Both the position numbers and the translations under genes were made by a program. The notes below the pieces were generated by a model. The model did no database searches and was not told where the DNA came from. It saw only the letters and a list, made by a program, of their open reading frames with translations. A stretch of 64,000 nucleotides of DNA from Microbacterium sp. GCS4 (GTDB taxonomy: Bacteria; Actinomycetota; Actinomycetes; Actinomycetales; Microbacteriaceae). The stretch lies in NCBI RefSeq assembly GCF_001262495.1, contig NZ_LGYE01000005.1, positions 151,941 to 215,940 on the forward strand. The letters are read 5' to 3'. Each line of letters starts with the position of its first letter. The first letter of the stretch is position 1. This document shows, piece after piece, positions 8,350 through 17,616 of this stretch.

Positions 8350-9960
8350 ATGCCCGCACACCCCGCACGCCGCATCCTCCCGCTCGTGGCGCTCGCCGCC
8401 GTCTCGGCGCTCGCGCTCAGCGCCTGCACCGCATCCTCCTCCGACGCCGAGGGCGGAGAGCTGGTGTGGTCGATCGAGGGAGCGAATCTCGCGGCCGGGC
8501 ACATGGACCCCCAGGTGAGCCAGCTCGATGTGTCGGGAATGGTGCAGCGGGCAGTGCTCGACTCCCTCGTGTTCCAGGAGGAGGACGGCTCCTTCACGCC
8601 GTGGCTCGCGACCGACTGGGAGGTGTCGCCCGACAGCACGGAGTACACCTTCACACTGCGGGACGACGTGACGTTCACGGACGGGGAGCCCTTCGACGCC
8701 GCCGCCGTGAAGGCGAACTTCGACCGCATCGTCGACCCCGAGACCGAATCGGCGCAGGCCGCGAGCATGCTCGGCGCGGACTTCTACGAGGGCACCGAGG
8801 TCATCGACGACCACACCGTGAAGGTGTCGTTCACGCAGCCGTACGCCCCGTTCCTGCAGGCGGCCAGCACCCCGCAGCTCGGCTTCTACTCGCCGGCGGT
8901 GCTCGCCGAGTCGGCGGATCAGCTGAAGGCCGGCGGCCCCGGCATCACGGTCGGCACCGGGCCCTACGAGCTCACCGTGTACACGCCCGACCAGGAGATC
9001 GTGTACACGCGCAACGACGACTACGCGTGGGGCCCGCACGGCGAGACGGCGCCGAAGGTCGAGACTCTCCGCGTCGAGATCCAGCCCGAGGCGTCCGTGC
9101 GCGCCGGAGTGGTCCAGAGCGGCGAGGCCGACATCGCCAGCAACATCCCGCCGAACCTCGCGGGCGACCTGGGCGACGACGTGACGGTCGACTCCGTCGA
9201 ATACCCCGGCCTCCCGTACTCGCTCTACCTGAACGAGAAGTTCGGCGTGTTCGCCGACGAGAAGGTGCGACAGGCGTTCGCGCGCGGCATCGACGTCGAC
9301 GCCGCGGTGGAGGAGATCTTCTTCGACCAGTTCCCGCGCGCGTGGTCCATCCTCGGCCCGACCACGCCCGGCTATGATGCCACGCTCGAGGACAGCTGGC
9401 CGTTCGATCCGGCGGCCGCCAACGCCCTGCTGGACGAGGCCGGGTGGACCGAGCGCGACGCGGACGGCATCCGCATGAAGGACGGCCAGCCGCTGTCCGT
9501 GCGGTGGATCGCCTATACGCCTGTCCCCGACGACCGTGCGGCTCTCGCCAACGCGATTCAATCCGACCTCAAGGCGATCGGCTTCGACGTCGTGCGCGAG
9601 GTCCTCGAGCCCGGCGCCTACAACGAGCAGTACGGTCCCAAGACGTTCGACCTGACCGACTGGGGCTTCTCGGGCGTCGACCCCGACCTGCTGCGCAACC
9701 ACCTGCACACCGACGGCTTCCAGAACGCCTCCCAAGTGTCGGACCCCGCCGTCGACACGCTGCTCGAGCAGGCCGTGGCGACCAGCGACCAGGCCCAGCG
9801 CGACGAGCTGTACACGCAGCTGCAGGAATGGAACGCGACGCATCAGGCGATCGTGCCGCTGTACGTGCCCTCCGCGATCACCGCGGTCGGCGACCGGGTC
9901 AGCGACCTGGAGTACGACCTGTACGGCCGGCCCCTGTTCTACGATGTGAGCATCGACTGA
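8350..9960 (+). CDS. ABC transporter substrate-binding lipoprotein, family 5 (peptide/nickel type)
   Basis: 536-residue extracytoplasmic receptor. The signal peptide ends in a lipobox LSAC with Cys26 as the lipid-anchored residue, followed by a Ser/Asp-rich linker. Typical SBP_bac_5 blocks are seen: LATDWEVSPD, YTFTLRDDVTFTDGEPF, then VGTGPYEL and VRQAFARGIDVD. It delivers its ligand to the two permeases encoded next. The family covers oligopeptides, nickel and some glycosides, and the actual ligand cannot be read from sequence. This is the first gene of a four-gene import operon. Confidence 0.9.
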   Translation: MPAHPARRILPLVALAAVSALALSACTASSSDAEGGELVWSIEGANLAAGHMDPQVSQLDVSGMVQRAVLDSLVFQEEDGSFTPWLATDWEVSPDSTEYTFTLRDDVTFTDGEPFDAAAVKANFDRIVDPETESAQAASMLGADFYEGTEVIDDHTVKVSFTQPYAPFLQAASTPQLGFYSPAVLAESADQLKAGGPGITVGTGPYELTVYTPDQEIVYTRNDDYAWGPHGETAPKVETLRVEIQPEASVRAGVVQSGEADIASNIPPNLAGDLGDDVTVDSVEYPGLPYSLYLNEKFGVFADEKVRQAFARGIDVDAAVEEIFFDQFPRAWSILGPTTPGYDATLEDSWPFDPAAANALLDEAGWTERDADGIRMKDGQPLSVRWIAYTPVPDDRAALANAIQSDLKAIGFDVVREVLEPGAYNEQYGPKTFDLTDWGFSGVDPDLLRNHLHTDGFQNASQVSDPAVDTLLEQAVATSDQAQRDELYTQLQEWNATHQAIVPLYVPSAITAVGDRVSDLEYDLYGRPLFYDVSID

Positions 9961-9968
9961 TCAGGATC

Positions 9969-9993
9969 GGTCGTTGAGCGAGCGGAGCGCGAC
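9969..9993 (+). repeat. Dispersed repeat copy supplying the ribosome site of the next gene
   Basis: A 21-bp stretch with core TCGTTGAGCGAGCGG (9969-9989) is identical to one at 16454-16474 inside ileS. Matching continues past one mismatch to GACG (to 9994). Here it fills the gap between two ABC genes. Its GGAG (9984-9987) lies 6 nt before the GTG start of the permease gene. Confidence 0.7.
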
Positions 9994-10935
9994 GTGAAGG
10001 CTGCGCTCATCCGCATCGCCGGTCTCGCGGCATCCGTCGTGGTGGTGCTCTGGGGAGCGGCGACTCTGGCGTTCCTCGCGTTCCGTGTGATCCCGGGCGA
10101 TCCGGTGTCGGTCATGCTCGGCCCGCAGGCCCAGGTCAGCGAGGCTGTGAAGGACGGCATCCGCGCCGATCTCGGGCTCGACCGGCCGCCGCTCGAGCAG
10201 TACCTGACGTTCATCGGGCAGCTCGCGCGCGGCGACCTGGGCGAGTCGTACCAGCTGCGGATGCCGGTGACGGAGGTCATCGGACGCCAGCTGGGCCCCA
10301 CGCTGCAGCTCGCCGCGCTCGCGCTGCTGCTCGCGGTGGTGCTCGCCCTCGCGGTGGCGCTGCTCGTGCGCAGTCAGGCCGCGCGCACGGTCGCGGCGGG
10401 CATCGAGCTCGTGATCCTGTCGTCGCCGGTGTTCTGGATCGGGCTGATCCTCCTGAGCGTGTTCGCGTTCGGTCTCGGATGGTTCCCCGTGTCAGGGGCC
10501 CGCAACCCGGCGACGATCGTGCTCCCCGCGATCACGCTCGCGCTCCCGGTCGCCGCCCTGCTCAGCCAGGTGCTCCGCGACGGACTGGCCCAGGCGGAGC
10601 GGATGCCGTTCGCCGAGACGGTCCGCGCCCGCGGCGCGAGTCCGTCGTGGTTCACGCTGCGCCATGGTCTCCGTCACGGCGCTTCCGGCGCGCTCACCCT
10701 CGCCGCCTACCTCACGGGGTCCGTGCTCGGTGGTGCCGTGCTCGTGGAGACCGTCTTCGCGCGGGCAGGCCTCGGCCGCGTGACGCTCGCGGCCATCAGC
10801 AACCGCGACCTCCCGGTCATCACGGGCATCATCCTGCTCAGCGCGGTCGTGTTCGTGATCGTGAACCTGGTCGTCGAGCTCGTGCATCCGCTACTGGACC
10901 CGCGCCTGCGCGGTACGCGCGGAGGTGTCCGGTGA
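9994..10935 (+). CDS. ABC transporter permease (DppB-like)
   Basis: 313-residue inner-membrane permease with about six hydrophobic segments. It has the DppB/OppB N-terminal signature FRVIPGDPVSVMLG and the EAA-type cytoplasmic loop (ETVRARGASPSWFTLRHGLR) that docks onto the ATPase. It ends HPLLDPRLR, typical of the first permease of peptide/nickel importers. The start is GTG 9994, with GGAG 6 nt upstream contributed by the dispersed repeat. The stop overlaps the next permease start by 4 bp (GTGA). Confidence 0.92.
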   Translation: MKAALIRIAGLAASVVVVLWGAATLAFLAFRVIPGDPVSVMLGPQAQVSEAVKDGIRADLGLDRPPLEQYLTFIGQLARGDLGESYQLRMPVTEVIGRQLGPTLQLAALALLLAVVLALAVALLVRSQAARTVAAGIELVILSSPVFWIGLILLSVFAFGLGWFPVSGARNPATIVLPAITLALPVAALLSQVLRDGLAQAERMPFAETVRARGASPSWFTLRHGLRHGASGALTLAAYLTGSVLGGAVLVETVFARAGLGRVTLAAISNRDLPVITGIILLSAVVFVIVNLVVELVHPLLDPRLRGTRGGVR

Positions 10936-11744
10936 GGCGCGGGCAGAGCGTGCTGCTGTGGATCGCCGTGGGGGTGCTCGCGGTCCTCGCCGTGGTCGCC
11001 GTGTTCCCCGGGATGCTCGCGACGCACGACCCGCTGCAGACCGACGTGCGCTCGGCGCTGCTGCCGCCCAGCGGGGAGCACCTGTTCGGCACGGATCAGA
11101 GCGGCCGGGACGTGTACTCGCGAGTCGTGTTCGGCGCGGGGAGGTCGATCGGCATCGGCCTGCTCGCGACCGGGATCGCGCTCATCGCCGGTCTGATCGT
11201 CGGTGCACTGGCCGGGCTCGCACCGCGTCCGGTCGACACCGCCCTCATGCGGGTGAACGACGTGCTCATGGCGTTCCCCGAGTTCCTCGTCGCGCTCGTC
11301 GTCGTCGCCGTGCTCGGCCCTGGCCCCGTGAACATCGCGATCGCCGTCACTCTCGCCGCCGCGCCCGTGTACGTGCGGCTCGCCCGGGTGCAGACCCGCA
11401 CGCTGCGCGTCGCCGAGCACGTCGAGGCCGCCCGCATCCTCGGTGTCCCGCCCGCGCAGGCGTTCGTCCGACACGTGGTGCCCGGCGTGCTCGGATCTCT
11501 CAGCGTGCTCGCGACGATCGGCGTCGGCTCCAGCATCCTCGCGGCCGCAGGGCTGAGCTTCCTCGGTCTCGGTCCCTCGGAGCCCACTCCCGAGTGGGGG
11601 CTGATGCTCGCGGGCGGGCGCAACGTGCTCGGTCAGGCGTGGTGGATCGCCGTCTTCCCCGGCATCGCGATCACCGTGACGGTCATCGCCGCGACGATCG
11701 TCGGGCGCGTGCTGCGCGCTCGTGCGGAAGGACGGCGCGCATGA
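10932..11744 (+). CDS. ABC transporter permease (DppC-like)
   Basis: 270-residue second permease, starting at GTG 10932 that overlaps the previous stop. Family blocks: LFGTDQSGRDVYSRVVFGAG, DVLMAFPEFLVALVVVAVLG, an EAA loop EAARILGVPPAQAFVRHVVP, and a LSFLGLGPSEPTPEWG segment. It pairs with the preceding permease to form the membrane channel. It overlaps the ATPase gene by 4 bp, so the operon is tightly coupled. Confidence 0.92.
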   Translation: MRRGQSVLLWIAVGVLAVLAVVAVFPGMLATHDPLQTDVRSALLPPSGEHLFGTDQSGRDVYSRVVFGAGRSIGIGLLATGIALIAGLIVGALAGLAPRPVDTALMRVNDVLMAFPEFLVALVVVAVLGPGPVNIAIAVTLAAAPVYVRLARVQTRTLRVAEHVEAARILGVPPAQAFVRHVVPGVLGSLSVLATIGVGSSILAAAGLSFLGLGPSEPTPEWGLMLAGGRNVLGQAWWIAVFPGIAITVTVIAATIVGRVLRARAEGRRA

Positions 11745-13252
11745 CCGCCGCGCTCGAGCTCGACGACCTCCGCATCGACTTCGGAGGCGAACCGGTCGTC
11801 GACGGCGTCTCGCTGCACGTCGACCGTGGAGAGTGCGTCGCGATCGTGGGGGAGTCGGGCGCAGGCAAGACCCTCACCGCACGTGCGCTCCTGGGACTCA
11901 CACCGTCGGATGCGCGCGTGCGGCTCGCGCGCCTCCTCGTCGACGGCGCTGACGCCCGAGGGCTCAGCGAGCGAAAATGGCGTGCGCTGCGGGGTCGTCG
12001 GATCGCCCTGGTGGAGCAGGACGCGCTCGTCTCCCTCGACCCGCTGCAGCGCGTGGGGGCGGCTGTCGCCGAGCCGTTGCACCTGCACGGCACCGTGACC
12101 GGTCGGCCTGCCGTGCAGGAACGGGTGCGCGAACTGCTGCGGCGGGTGTGGATGCCCGACGCCGATCGTCGCGAGCGGCAGTACCCGCACGAGCTGTCCG
12201 GCGGGCTCCGCCAGCGGGCCCTCATCGCCTCGGCGCTCGCCGGCGAACCCGCGGTGCTCGTGGCCGATGAGCCGACGACCGCGCTCGACGCCACGGTGCA
12301 GGCGCGCATCCTCGCACTGCTGCGGGACATCGCGGACGCCGGCACGGCTGTCGTCTTCATCAGCCATGACTTCGCCGCGGTGCGTCGCATCGCCGACCGC
12401 GTGATCGTGATGCGCGACGGAGTCGTCGTCGAGTCCGGGCCGGTCGAGGACGTGCTCGAGGCACCTCAGCACGACTACACGCGCCAGCTGATCGCCGCCA
12501 CGATCCACGAGCCGCGCGAGCCGCAGACGGCCGCTGCGGAGCCGGTGCTCGTCGTCGCGGGAGCGACCCGACGCTACGGAGATCTCGTCGCGGTGTCGGA
12601 CGCGTCGTTCACCGTGCCACAGGGCAGGACCCTGGGAGTGGTGGGGGAGTCCGGATCGGGGAAGACCACCCTCGCGCGCATGATCGTCGGGGTGGAGGCG
12701 CCCGACGAGGGTGCTCTGCGCTGGACGGGCGGGCGGCGGCGGGTGCAGCTCGTGCACCAGAACCCGCTCGGAGCCTTCGACCCGCGCTGGACCGTCGGAC
12801 GCTCTCTGCGCGAGGCCCTCGCGGCGGGAGGAGTGCCGCGTGCGCAGCGCGCCGCACGCATCGCGGAGCTGCTGCGGGAGGTCGACCTCGACCCCGCGCT
12901 CGCCGCACGCCGACCGATCGCGCTCTCCGGCGGTCAGCGTCAGCGCGCGGCGATCGCCCGGGCCCTCGCCGCCGAACCCGAGATCCTCGTGCTCGACGAG
13001 CCCGTGTCGGCGCTCGATCCCTCGGTGCGCGAGAGGGTACTCCGACTGCTTCTCCGCCTGCAGCGCGAGCGCCGCCTCACGATGGTGTTCGTGTCGCACG
13101 ACCTCGACGTGGTCGGCGCGGTCGCCGACGAGGTCATCGTGATGCAGGACGGCGCGATCGTCGAGAAGGGCGCGGTGGACTCGGTGTTCGCCGCACCGCA
13201 GCATCCGTTCACCCGCGAGCTCCTGGAGGCGAGCGGCCCCACGGCGCGCTGA
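11741..13252 (+). CDS. Double-domain ABC transporter ATP-binding protein (DppD-DppF fusion)
   Basis: 503 residues with two complete nucleotide-binding domains. The first has Walker A GESGAGKT, signature LSGGLRQR and Walker [11 protein letters not shown]. The second has GESGSGKT, LSGGQRQR and LDEPVSALD. It replaces the two separate ATPases (DppD, DppF) of proteobacterial systems and completes the importer. Both catalytic sites look intact. The stop lies 10 bp from the convergent pentapeptide-repeat gene, with no room for a classical terminator. Confidence 0.94.
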   Translation: MTAALELDDLRIDFGGEPVVDGVSLHVDRGECVAIVGESGAGKTLTARALLGLTPSDARVRLARLLVDGADARGLSERKWRALRGRRIALVEQDALVSLDPLQRVGAAVAEPLHLHGTVTGRPAVQERVRELLRRVWMPDADRRERQYPHELSGGLRQRALIASALAGEPAVLVADEPTTALDATVQARILALLRDIADAGTAVVFISHDFAAVRRIADRVIVMRDGVVVESGPVEDVLEAPQHDYTRQLIAATIHEPREPQTAAAEPVLVVAGATRRYGDLVAVSDASFTVPQGRTLGVVGESGSGKTTLARMIVGVEAPDEGALRWTGGRRRVQLVHQNPLGAFDPRWTVGRSLREALAAGGVPRAQRAARIAELLREVDLDPALAARRPIALSGGQRQRAAIARALAAEPEILVLDEPVSALDPSVRERVLRLLLRLQRERRLTMVFVSHDLDVVGAVADEVIVMQDGAIVEKGAVDSVFAAPQHPFTRELLEASGPTAR

Positions 13253-13262
13253 GTGCGCGTTC

Positions 13263-13913
13263 TCAGTCGAGCACGTGGATGCCGATGCCTGCGGCGAGCA
13301 CGGGCGCCAGCAGCTGAACCTGGAACGAGGAGAGCGTGGTGCCGCGCAGGCTGTTCGCGTCCAGGAACGCGCCGGCGTCGAGTCCGCGCAGATCGACGTG
13401 CGCGGCTCGCAGCCCACGCGGATCGACCTCGTCTGTGCGGGTGTCCGCGAATCGCACCCGGGTCAACTCGGCCTGGGGCATGTCCAGCGTGCGGATGGCG
13501 CAGTCGGCGATCTCGACATCCGTCGCCTTCGCGCCGCCGAGGTTCAGGTAGTCGATGCGCACGCCCCGCAGCTCGAGTTCGTCGATGCGCGCTCCGCTGA
13601 GGTCGAGAGTGCCGAGCCGGCCTCCCGTGACGCGGACGCGGCGGAGGTTCGCGTCGCGCACCCGCAGCGAGGCGATCCGCGCATCCACGAGCTCGACGTC
13701 GATCAGCGTCGCCCCGACGAGGTCGACCGCGTCGGCATCCGCCGCGATCGCGCACTGCTCGAGAGAGGCGTGCGCCAGATCGGCCGTGCCGTGGAGGTCG
13801 AGCTCCGCCGCCAGCAGGTCGGCGCCGCGGGATGGACGTGCGTGCTCGAGCCGCGGCGGCAGATCGGGAGGGGAGACGCGGGGAGCGACGAGAGAGTCGG
13901 ATGCACGAGCCAT
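13263..13913 (-). CDS. Pentapeptide-repeat protein
   Basis: 216-residue protein built of degenerate A(D/N)LXX-type pentapeptides forming a right-handed quadrilateral beta-helix (for example ANLRRVRVTGGRLGTLDLS and ARIDELELRGVRIDYLNLGG). Such proteins are cytoplasmic; roles range from gyrase protection to unknown, and I cannot assign one. Start ATG 13913 is favoured by a minus-strand -10 TACGCT (13920-13925) ending 6 nt upstream, indicating a leaderless mRNA. A longer upstream reading would run through this promoter. Confidence 0.85.
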   Translation of the reverse strand: MARASDSLVAPRVSPPDLPPRLEHARPSRGADLLAAELDLHGTADLAHASLEQCAIAADADAVDLVGATLIDVELVDARIASLRVRDANLRRVRVTGGRLGTLDLSGARIDELELRGVRIDYLNLGGAKATDVEIADCAIRTLDMPQAELTRVRFADTRTDEVDPRGLRAAHVDLRGLDAGAFLDANSLRGTTLSSFQVQLLAPVLAAGIGIHVLD

Positions 13914-14017
13914 GACTCGAGCGTAGGGCTGGGGTCCGACGCCGCGGCGCGGGTTCGTACCCGTGCCGCCGTCGCGCAGACGTCGGGACCCGCGCGCCAG
14001 GGGTGGCACCCGATGCG

Positions 14018-14023
14018 TACAAT
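14018..14023 (+). promoter_or_regulatory. Probable -10 element of the ileS T-box transcript
   Basis: TACAAT is close to the TATAAT consensus and lies just upstream of the T-box stem I, placing the transcript start near 14030. No convincing -35 hexamer is seen 16-18 bp upstream. Confidence 0.5.
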
Positions 14024-14253
14024 GGAGGCACGAGCACCGATCCGGCCATCACCGGGGAGCTCTCGGAAGAACGCTCCAGCAGGCCCAGTGCAGGCGGGAG
14101 CAAGTAGAACCGAGCGGGGCAGGCCCGTCACAGCCGCAGTGAGAGTGGCCCCGCCGTGAGGCGCGGCACGCGAGGTGGTACCGCGGTCCCCGGAACGACA
14201 AGCCGGACGGATCGTCCTCGCAGCAGCATCCGCCACGACTCCTGCGAGACGAC
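14024..14253 (+). promoter_or_regulatory. T-box riboswitch controlling ileS (translational type)
   Basis: Leader with an ultrashort stem I as in actinobacterial ileS T-boxes. A hairpin CCGG-CCATCA-CCGG (14042-14055) shows the Ile codon ATC (14048-14050) in its loop. The T-box core GAGGTGGTACCGCGG lies at 14172-14186; its bulge TGGT (14176-14179) would pair with the ACCA end of uncharged tRNA-Ile. A downstream helix between CTCGCAG (14217-14223) and CTGCGAG (14242-14248) would cover the region before ATG 14254. No U-run terminator is present, so control is most likely at translation initiation: uncharged tRNA-Ile opens the start site. Confidence 0.9.
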
Positions 14254-17200
14254 ATGACCTACCCGCGTTCCTCTTTCGGCCCCGCCGCCGACCAGGCTGC
14301 TTCCGTCGCCCCGAGCCCGCGCTTCCCCGAGATCGAGCAGGACGTGCTCGAGTTCTGGAAGCAGGACGACACGTTCCGCGCCTCGATCGCGCAGCGCGAC
14401 GGTGCGGACGAGTGGGTGTTCTACGACGGCCCCCCGTTCGCCAACGGACTCCCGCACTACGGGCATCTGCTGACCGGCTACGCCAAGGACGTGTTCCCGC
14501 GGTTCCAGACCATGATCGGCAAGAAGGTCGACCGCGTGTTCGGCTGGGACACGCACGGTCTCCCCGCCGAGCTCGAGGCCATGAAGCAGCTCGGCATCAC
14601 CGAGAAGAGCGAGATCGAGTCGATGGGCATCGACGTCTTCAACGAGAAGGCGCGCTCCTCGGTGCTGAAGTACACGCATGAGTGGCAGGACTACGTCACC
14701 CGCCAGGCCCGCTGGGTCGACTTCGAGCGCGGCTACAAGACGCTCGATCTGGGCTACATGGAGAGCGTGCTCTGGGCGTTCAAGACGCTGTACGACAAGG
14801 GTCTCGCCTACGAGGGCTACCGCGTGCTGCCGTACTGCTGGCGAGACGAGACCCCGCTGTCCGCGCACGAGCTGCGCATGGACGACGACGTGTACCAGAA
14901 CCGTCAGGACCCGTCAGTGACGGTGACGTTCCCGCTCACCGGGGCGAAGGCCGAGGCGCTGGGGCTCACCGCCGTGCGGGCCCTCGCGTGGACGACCACG
15001 CCTTGGACGCTCCCGACCAACCTCGCGCTCGCCGTCGGCCCCGACATCGAGTACGTCGTCCTGCCCGCGGGTCCGAACGGCGCCGCCGACGTGCACGCCG
15101 CCGCCGGCACCACGGATGCCGTGGTCGAGGCCTCGGCGCACCGCTACCTCCTCGCCCGCGAGCTTCTCGCCGGCTACGCCAAGGATCTCGGCTACGAGAG
15201 CCCCGAGGACGCGCTCGCCGCCGTCGATCAGACCGTGCGGGGTGCAGAGCTGCAGGACGTCACCTACGACCGACTGTTCGACTACTACGCGGATGCCGAC
15301 ATCTACGGCACGGAGAACGCCTGGCGCATCCTCGTCGACGACTACGTCACGGTCAGCGACGGCACCGGCATCGTGCACCAGGCGCCCGCCTACGGTGAGG
15401 ACGACCAGCGCGTCGCGGGTGCGGCGGGCGTCCCGACGATCCTGTCGCTCGACGACGGAGGGAAGTTCCTCCCGAACGTCACCGACGTCGCGGGCATGCT
15501 GTGGATGGATGCGAACACGCCGCTCATCCGCCTGCTGCGAGGCGAGGGCCGGCTGCTGCGCGAGCAGAGCTACGTGCACTCCTACCCGCACTGCTGGCGG
15601 TGCCGGAACCCCCTGATCTACAAGGCCGTGTCGAGCTGGTTCATCCGCGTGACCGACATCAAGGACGGCATGCTCGCGAACAACGAGCAGATCACCTGGG
15701 TGCCCGAGAACGTGAAGTACGGCCAGTTCGGCAAGTGGCTCGAGGGTGCGCGCGACTGGTCGATCAGCCGCAACCGCTACTGGGGGTCGCCGATCCCGGT
15801 CTGGAAGAGCGACGACCCCGAGTATCCCCGCGTCGACACCTACGGCTCGCTGGAGGAGCTCGAGCGCGACTTCGGCGCGCTGCCGCGCAACCCGGAGGGC
15901 GAGGTCGACCTGCACCGTCCGTACATCGACGACCTCACGCGTCCGAACCCGGACGACCCCACCGGGAAGAGCACGATGCGACGCATCGAGGACGTGTTCG
16001 ACGTGTGGTTCGACTCCGGCTCGATGCCGTACGCGCAGGTGCACTACCCGTTCGAGAACCAGGAGTGGTTCGACTCGCACGCACCGGCCGACTTCATCGT
16101 GGAGTACATCGGGCAGACCCGTGGCTGGTTCTACGTCATGCACGTGCTGTCGACCGCGCTGTTCGACCGCCCGGCGTTCACGGGCGTGAGCTGCCACGGC
16201 ATCGTGCTGGGCAGCGACGGCTACAAGATGTCGAAGTCGCTGCGCAACTACCCCGACGTCTCCGAGGTGCTCGACCGCGACGGCTCCGACGCGATGCGCT
16301 GGTTCCTCATGTCGAGCTCGGTGCTGCGCGGCGGCAACCTCGCCGTGACCGAGGAGGGCATCCGCTCCGGCGTGCGCGAGTTCCTGCTGCCGCTGTGGAA
16401 CTCCTGGTACTTCTTCGCGACGTACGCGAACGCCGCGAACCCGGAAGTCCAGCGGTCGTTGAGCGAGCGGAGCGAGACGAAACGCGGCACGGACTCCACC
16501 GACGTTCTCGACCGCTACATCCTCGCGAGGCTCGGCGACCTCGTGCGCGAGGTGCGCGCCGACCTCGAGGGTCTCGATTCCACGACGGCCTCGTCGCGTC
16601 TGCGCGACTTCGCCGAGGTGCTCACGAACTGGTACATCCGCCGTTCGCGTGACCGCTTCTGGGAGGGCTCGTCGACCGAGGCGTTCGACACCCTCTACAC
16701 CGTGCTCGAGACCCTGTGCCGCGTGGCTGCCCCGCTCGTGCCGCTCGTGAGCGAGCGCGTATGGCAGGGGCTCACCGGCGGACGCAGCGTGCACCTGCAG
16801 GACTGGCCGGATGCGGACGCCTTCCCCGCAGCGGACGACATCCGCGATGCGATGGATGCCGTGCGCGAACTGTCGAGCGTCGGCAACGCTCTGCGCAAGA
16901 AGGAGAAGCTGCGGGTCCGGCTGCCCCTGGCGCGCCTCACGGTCGTATCGCCGCTCGCCGACACGCTCGGCCAGTTCGAGGACATCCTCCGCGAGGAGCT
17001 CAACGTCAAGGCCGTGGAGCTCGTCGCACAGTCGGAGACGACCGCGGTCGACTACGGCATCAGCCACCGCCTGAGCGTCAACGCCCGTGCGGCAGGACCG
17101 CGCCTGGGCAAGAACGTCCAGACCGTGATCAAGGCCGCGAAGGCGGGGGACTGGTCCGAGACCGACGGCGTCGTGACGGCGGGCGGCATCGCCCTGGAGC

Positions 17201-17616
17201 CGTCCGAGTACGAACTGGCGTTGGAGACCTCCGGCCGTCCCGAGGGTGAGGCGCTCGCTCTCGTGCCCGGCGGCGGCTTCATCCTGCTCGACACGGCGAC
17301 CACGCCGGAGCTCGAGGCGGAAGGGCTCGCGCGCGACGTGATCCGCGCCGTCCAGGAGACCCGCAAGAACGCCGGCTTCGACGTGAGCGACCGGATCCGT
17401 CTGGATCTCGTCTTCGCGGGCGGCGCAGACGCGGATGCCGTCGAAGCGGCGTTCCACATCGCGGACATCGCGGGGGAGACCCTGGCTGTCGAGCACGGTC
17501 TGCACCGCTCCGACGTCGCTCTCGATGCGGAGTTCACGGCCGTGATCGACAAGGGCACGTACGCCAACGCCGACGACTTCACGATCGGCGTCAGCAGGAT
17601 CGGAGCTTCCGCATGA
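14254..17616 (+). CDS. ileS: Isoleucine--tRNA ligase, long (type 2-like) form
   Basis: 1120-residue class Ia synthetase. Features: HIGH-type motif HYGH in [30 protein letters not shown], an editing domain with [18 protein letters not shown], and KMSKS in [13 protein letters not shown]. Length and the GLPAELEA block fit the type 2 family, in which reduced mupirocin sensitivity is common (family knowledge, not tested here). Residues 734-744 ([11 protein letters not shown]) are encoded by a dispersed DNA repeat at 16454-16485, between the catalytic and anticodon-binding domains. It is controlled by the T-box leader and overlaps folC by 4 bp. Confidence 0.97.
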   Translation: MTYPRSSFGPAADQAASVAPSPRFPEIEQDVLEFWKQDDTFRASIAQRDGADEWVFYDGPPFANGLPHYGHLLTGYAKDVFPRFQTMIGKKVDRVFGWDTHGLPAELEAMKQLGITEKSEIESMGIDVFNEKARSSVLKYTHEWQDYVTRQARWVDFERGYKTLDLGYMESVLWAFKTLYDKGLAYEGYRVLPYCWRDETPLSAHELRMDDDVYQNRQDPSVTVTFPLTGAKAEALGLTAVRALAWTTTPWTLPTNLALAVGPDIEYVVLPAGPNGAADVHAAAGTTDAVVEASAHRYLLARELLAGYAKDLGYESPEDALAAVDQTVRGAELQDVTYDRLFDYYADADIYGTENAWRILVDDYVTVSDGTGIVHQAPAYGEDDQRVAGAAGVPTILSLDDGGKFLPNVTDVAGMLWMDANTPLIRLLRGEGRLLREQSYVHSYPHCWRCRNPLIYKAVSSWFIRVTDIKDGMLANNEQITWVPENVKYGQFGKWLEGARDWSISRNRYWGSPIPVWKSDDPEYPRVDTYGSLEELERDFGALPRNPEGEVDLHRPYIDDLTRPNPDDPTGKSTMRRIEDVFDVWFDSGSMPYAQVHYPFENQEWFDSHAPADFIVEYIGQTRGWFYVMHVLSTALFDRPAFTGVSCHGIVLGSDGYKMSKSLRNYPDVSEVLDRDGSDAMRWFLMSSSVLRGGNLAVTEEGIRSGVREFLLPLWNSWYFFATYANAANPEVQRSLSERSETKRGTDSTDVLDRYILARLGDLVREVRADLEGLDSTTASSRLRDFAEVLTNWYIRRSRDRFWEGSSTEAFDTLYTVLETLCRVAAPLVPLVSERVWQGLTGGRSVHLQDWPDADAFPAADDIRDAMDAVRELSSVGNALRKKEKLRVRLPLARLTVVSPLADTLGQFEDILREELNVKAVELVAQSETTAVDYGISHRLSVNARAAGPRLGKNVQTVIKAAKAGDWSETDGVVTAGGIALEPSEYELALETSGRPEGEALALVPGGGFILLDTATTPELEAEGLARDVIRAVQETRKNAGFDVSDRIRLDLVFAGGADADAVEAAFHIADIAGETLAVEHGLHRSDVALDAEFTAVIDKGTYANADDFTIGVSRIGASA
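16454..16485 (+). repeat. Dispersed repeat copy in frame inside ileS
   Basis: The first 21 bp are identical to 9969-9989 (core TCGTTGAGCGAGCGG) and the repeat continues with AGACGAAACGC. It is read in frame as [11 protein letters not shown] without breaking IleS and falls at a domain boundary. Only these two copies were noticed in the window. Confidence 0.7.
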
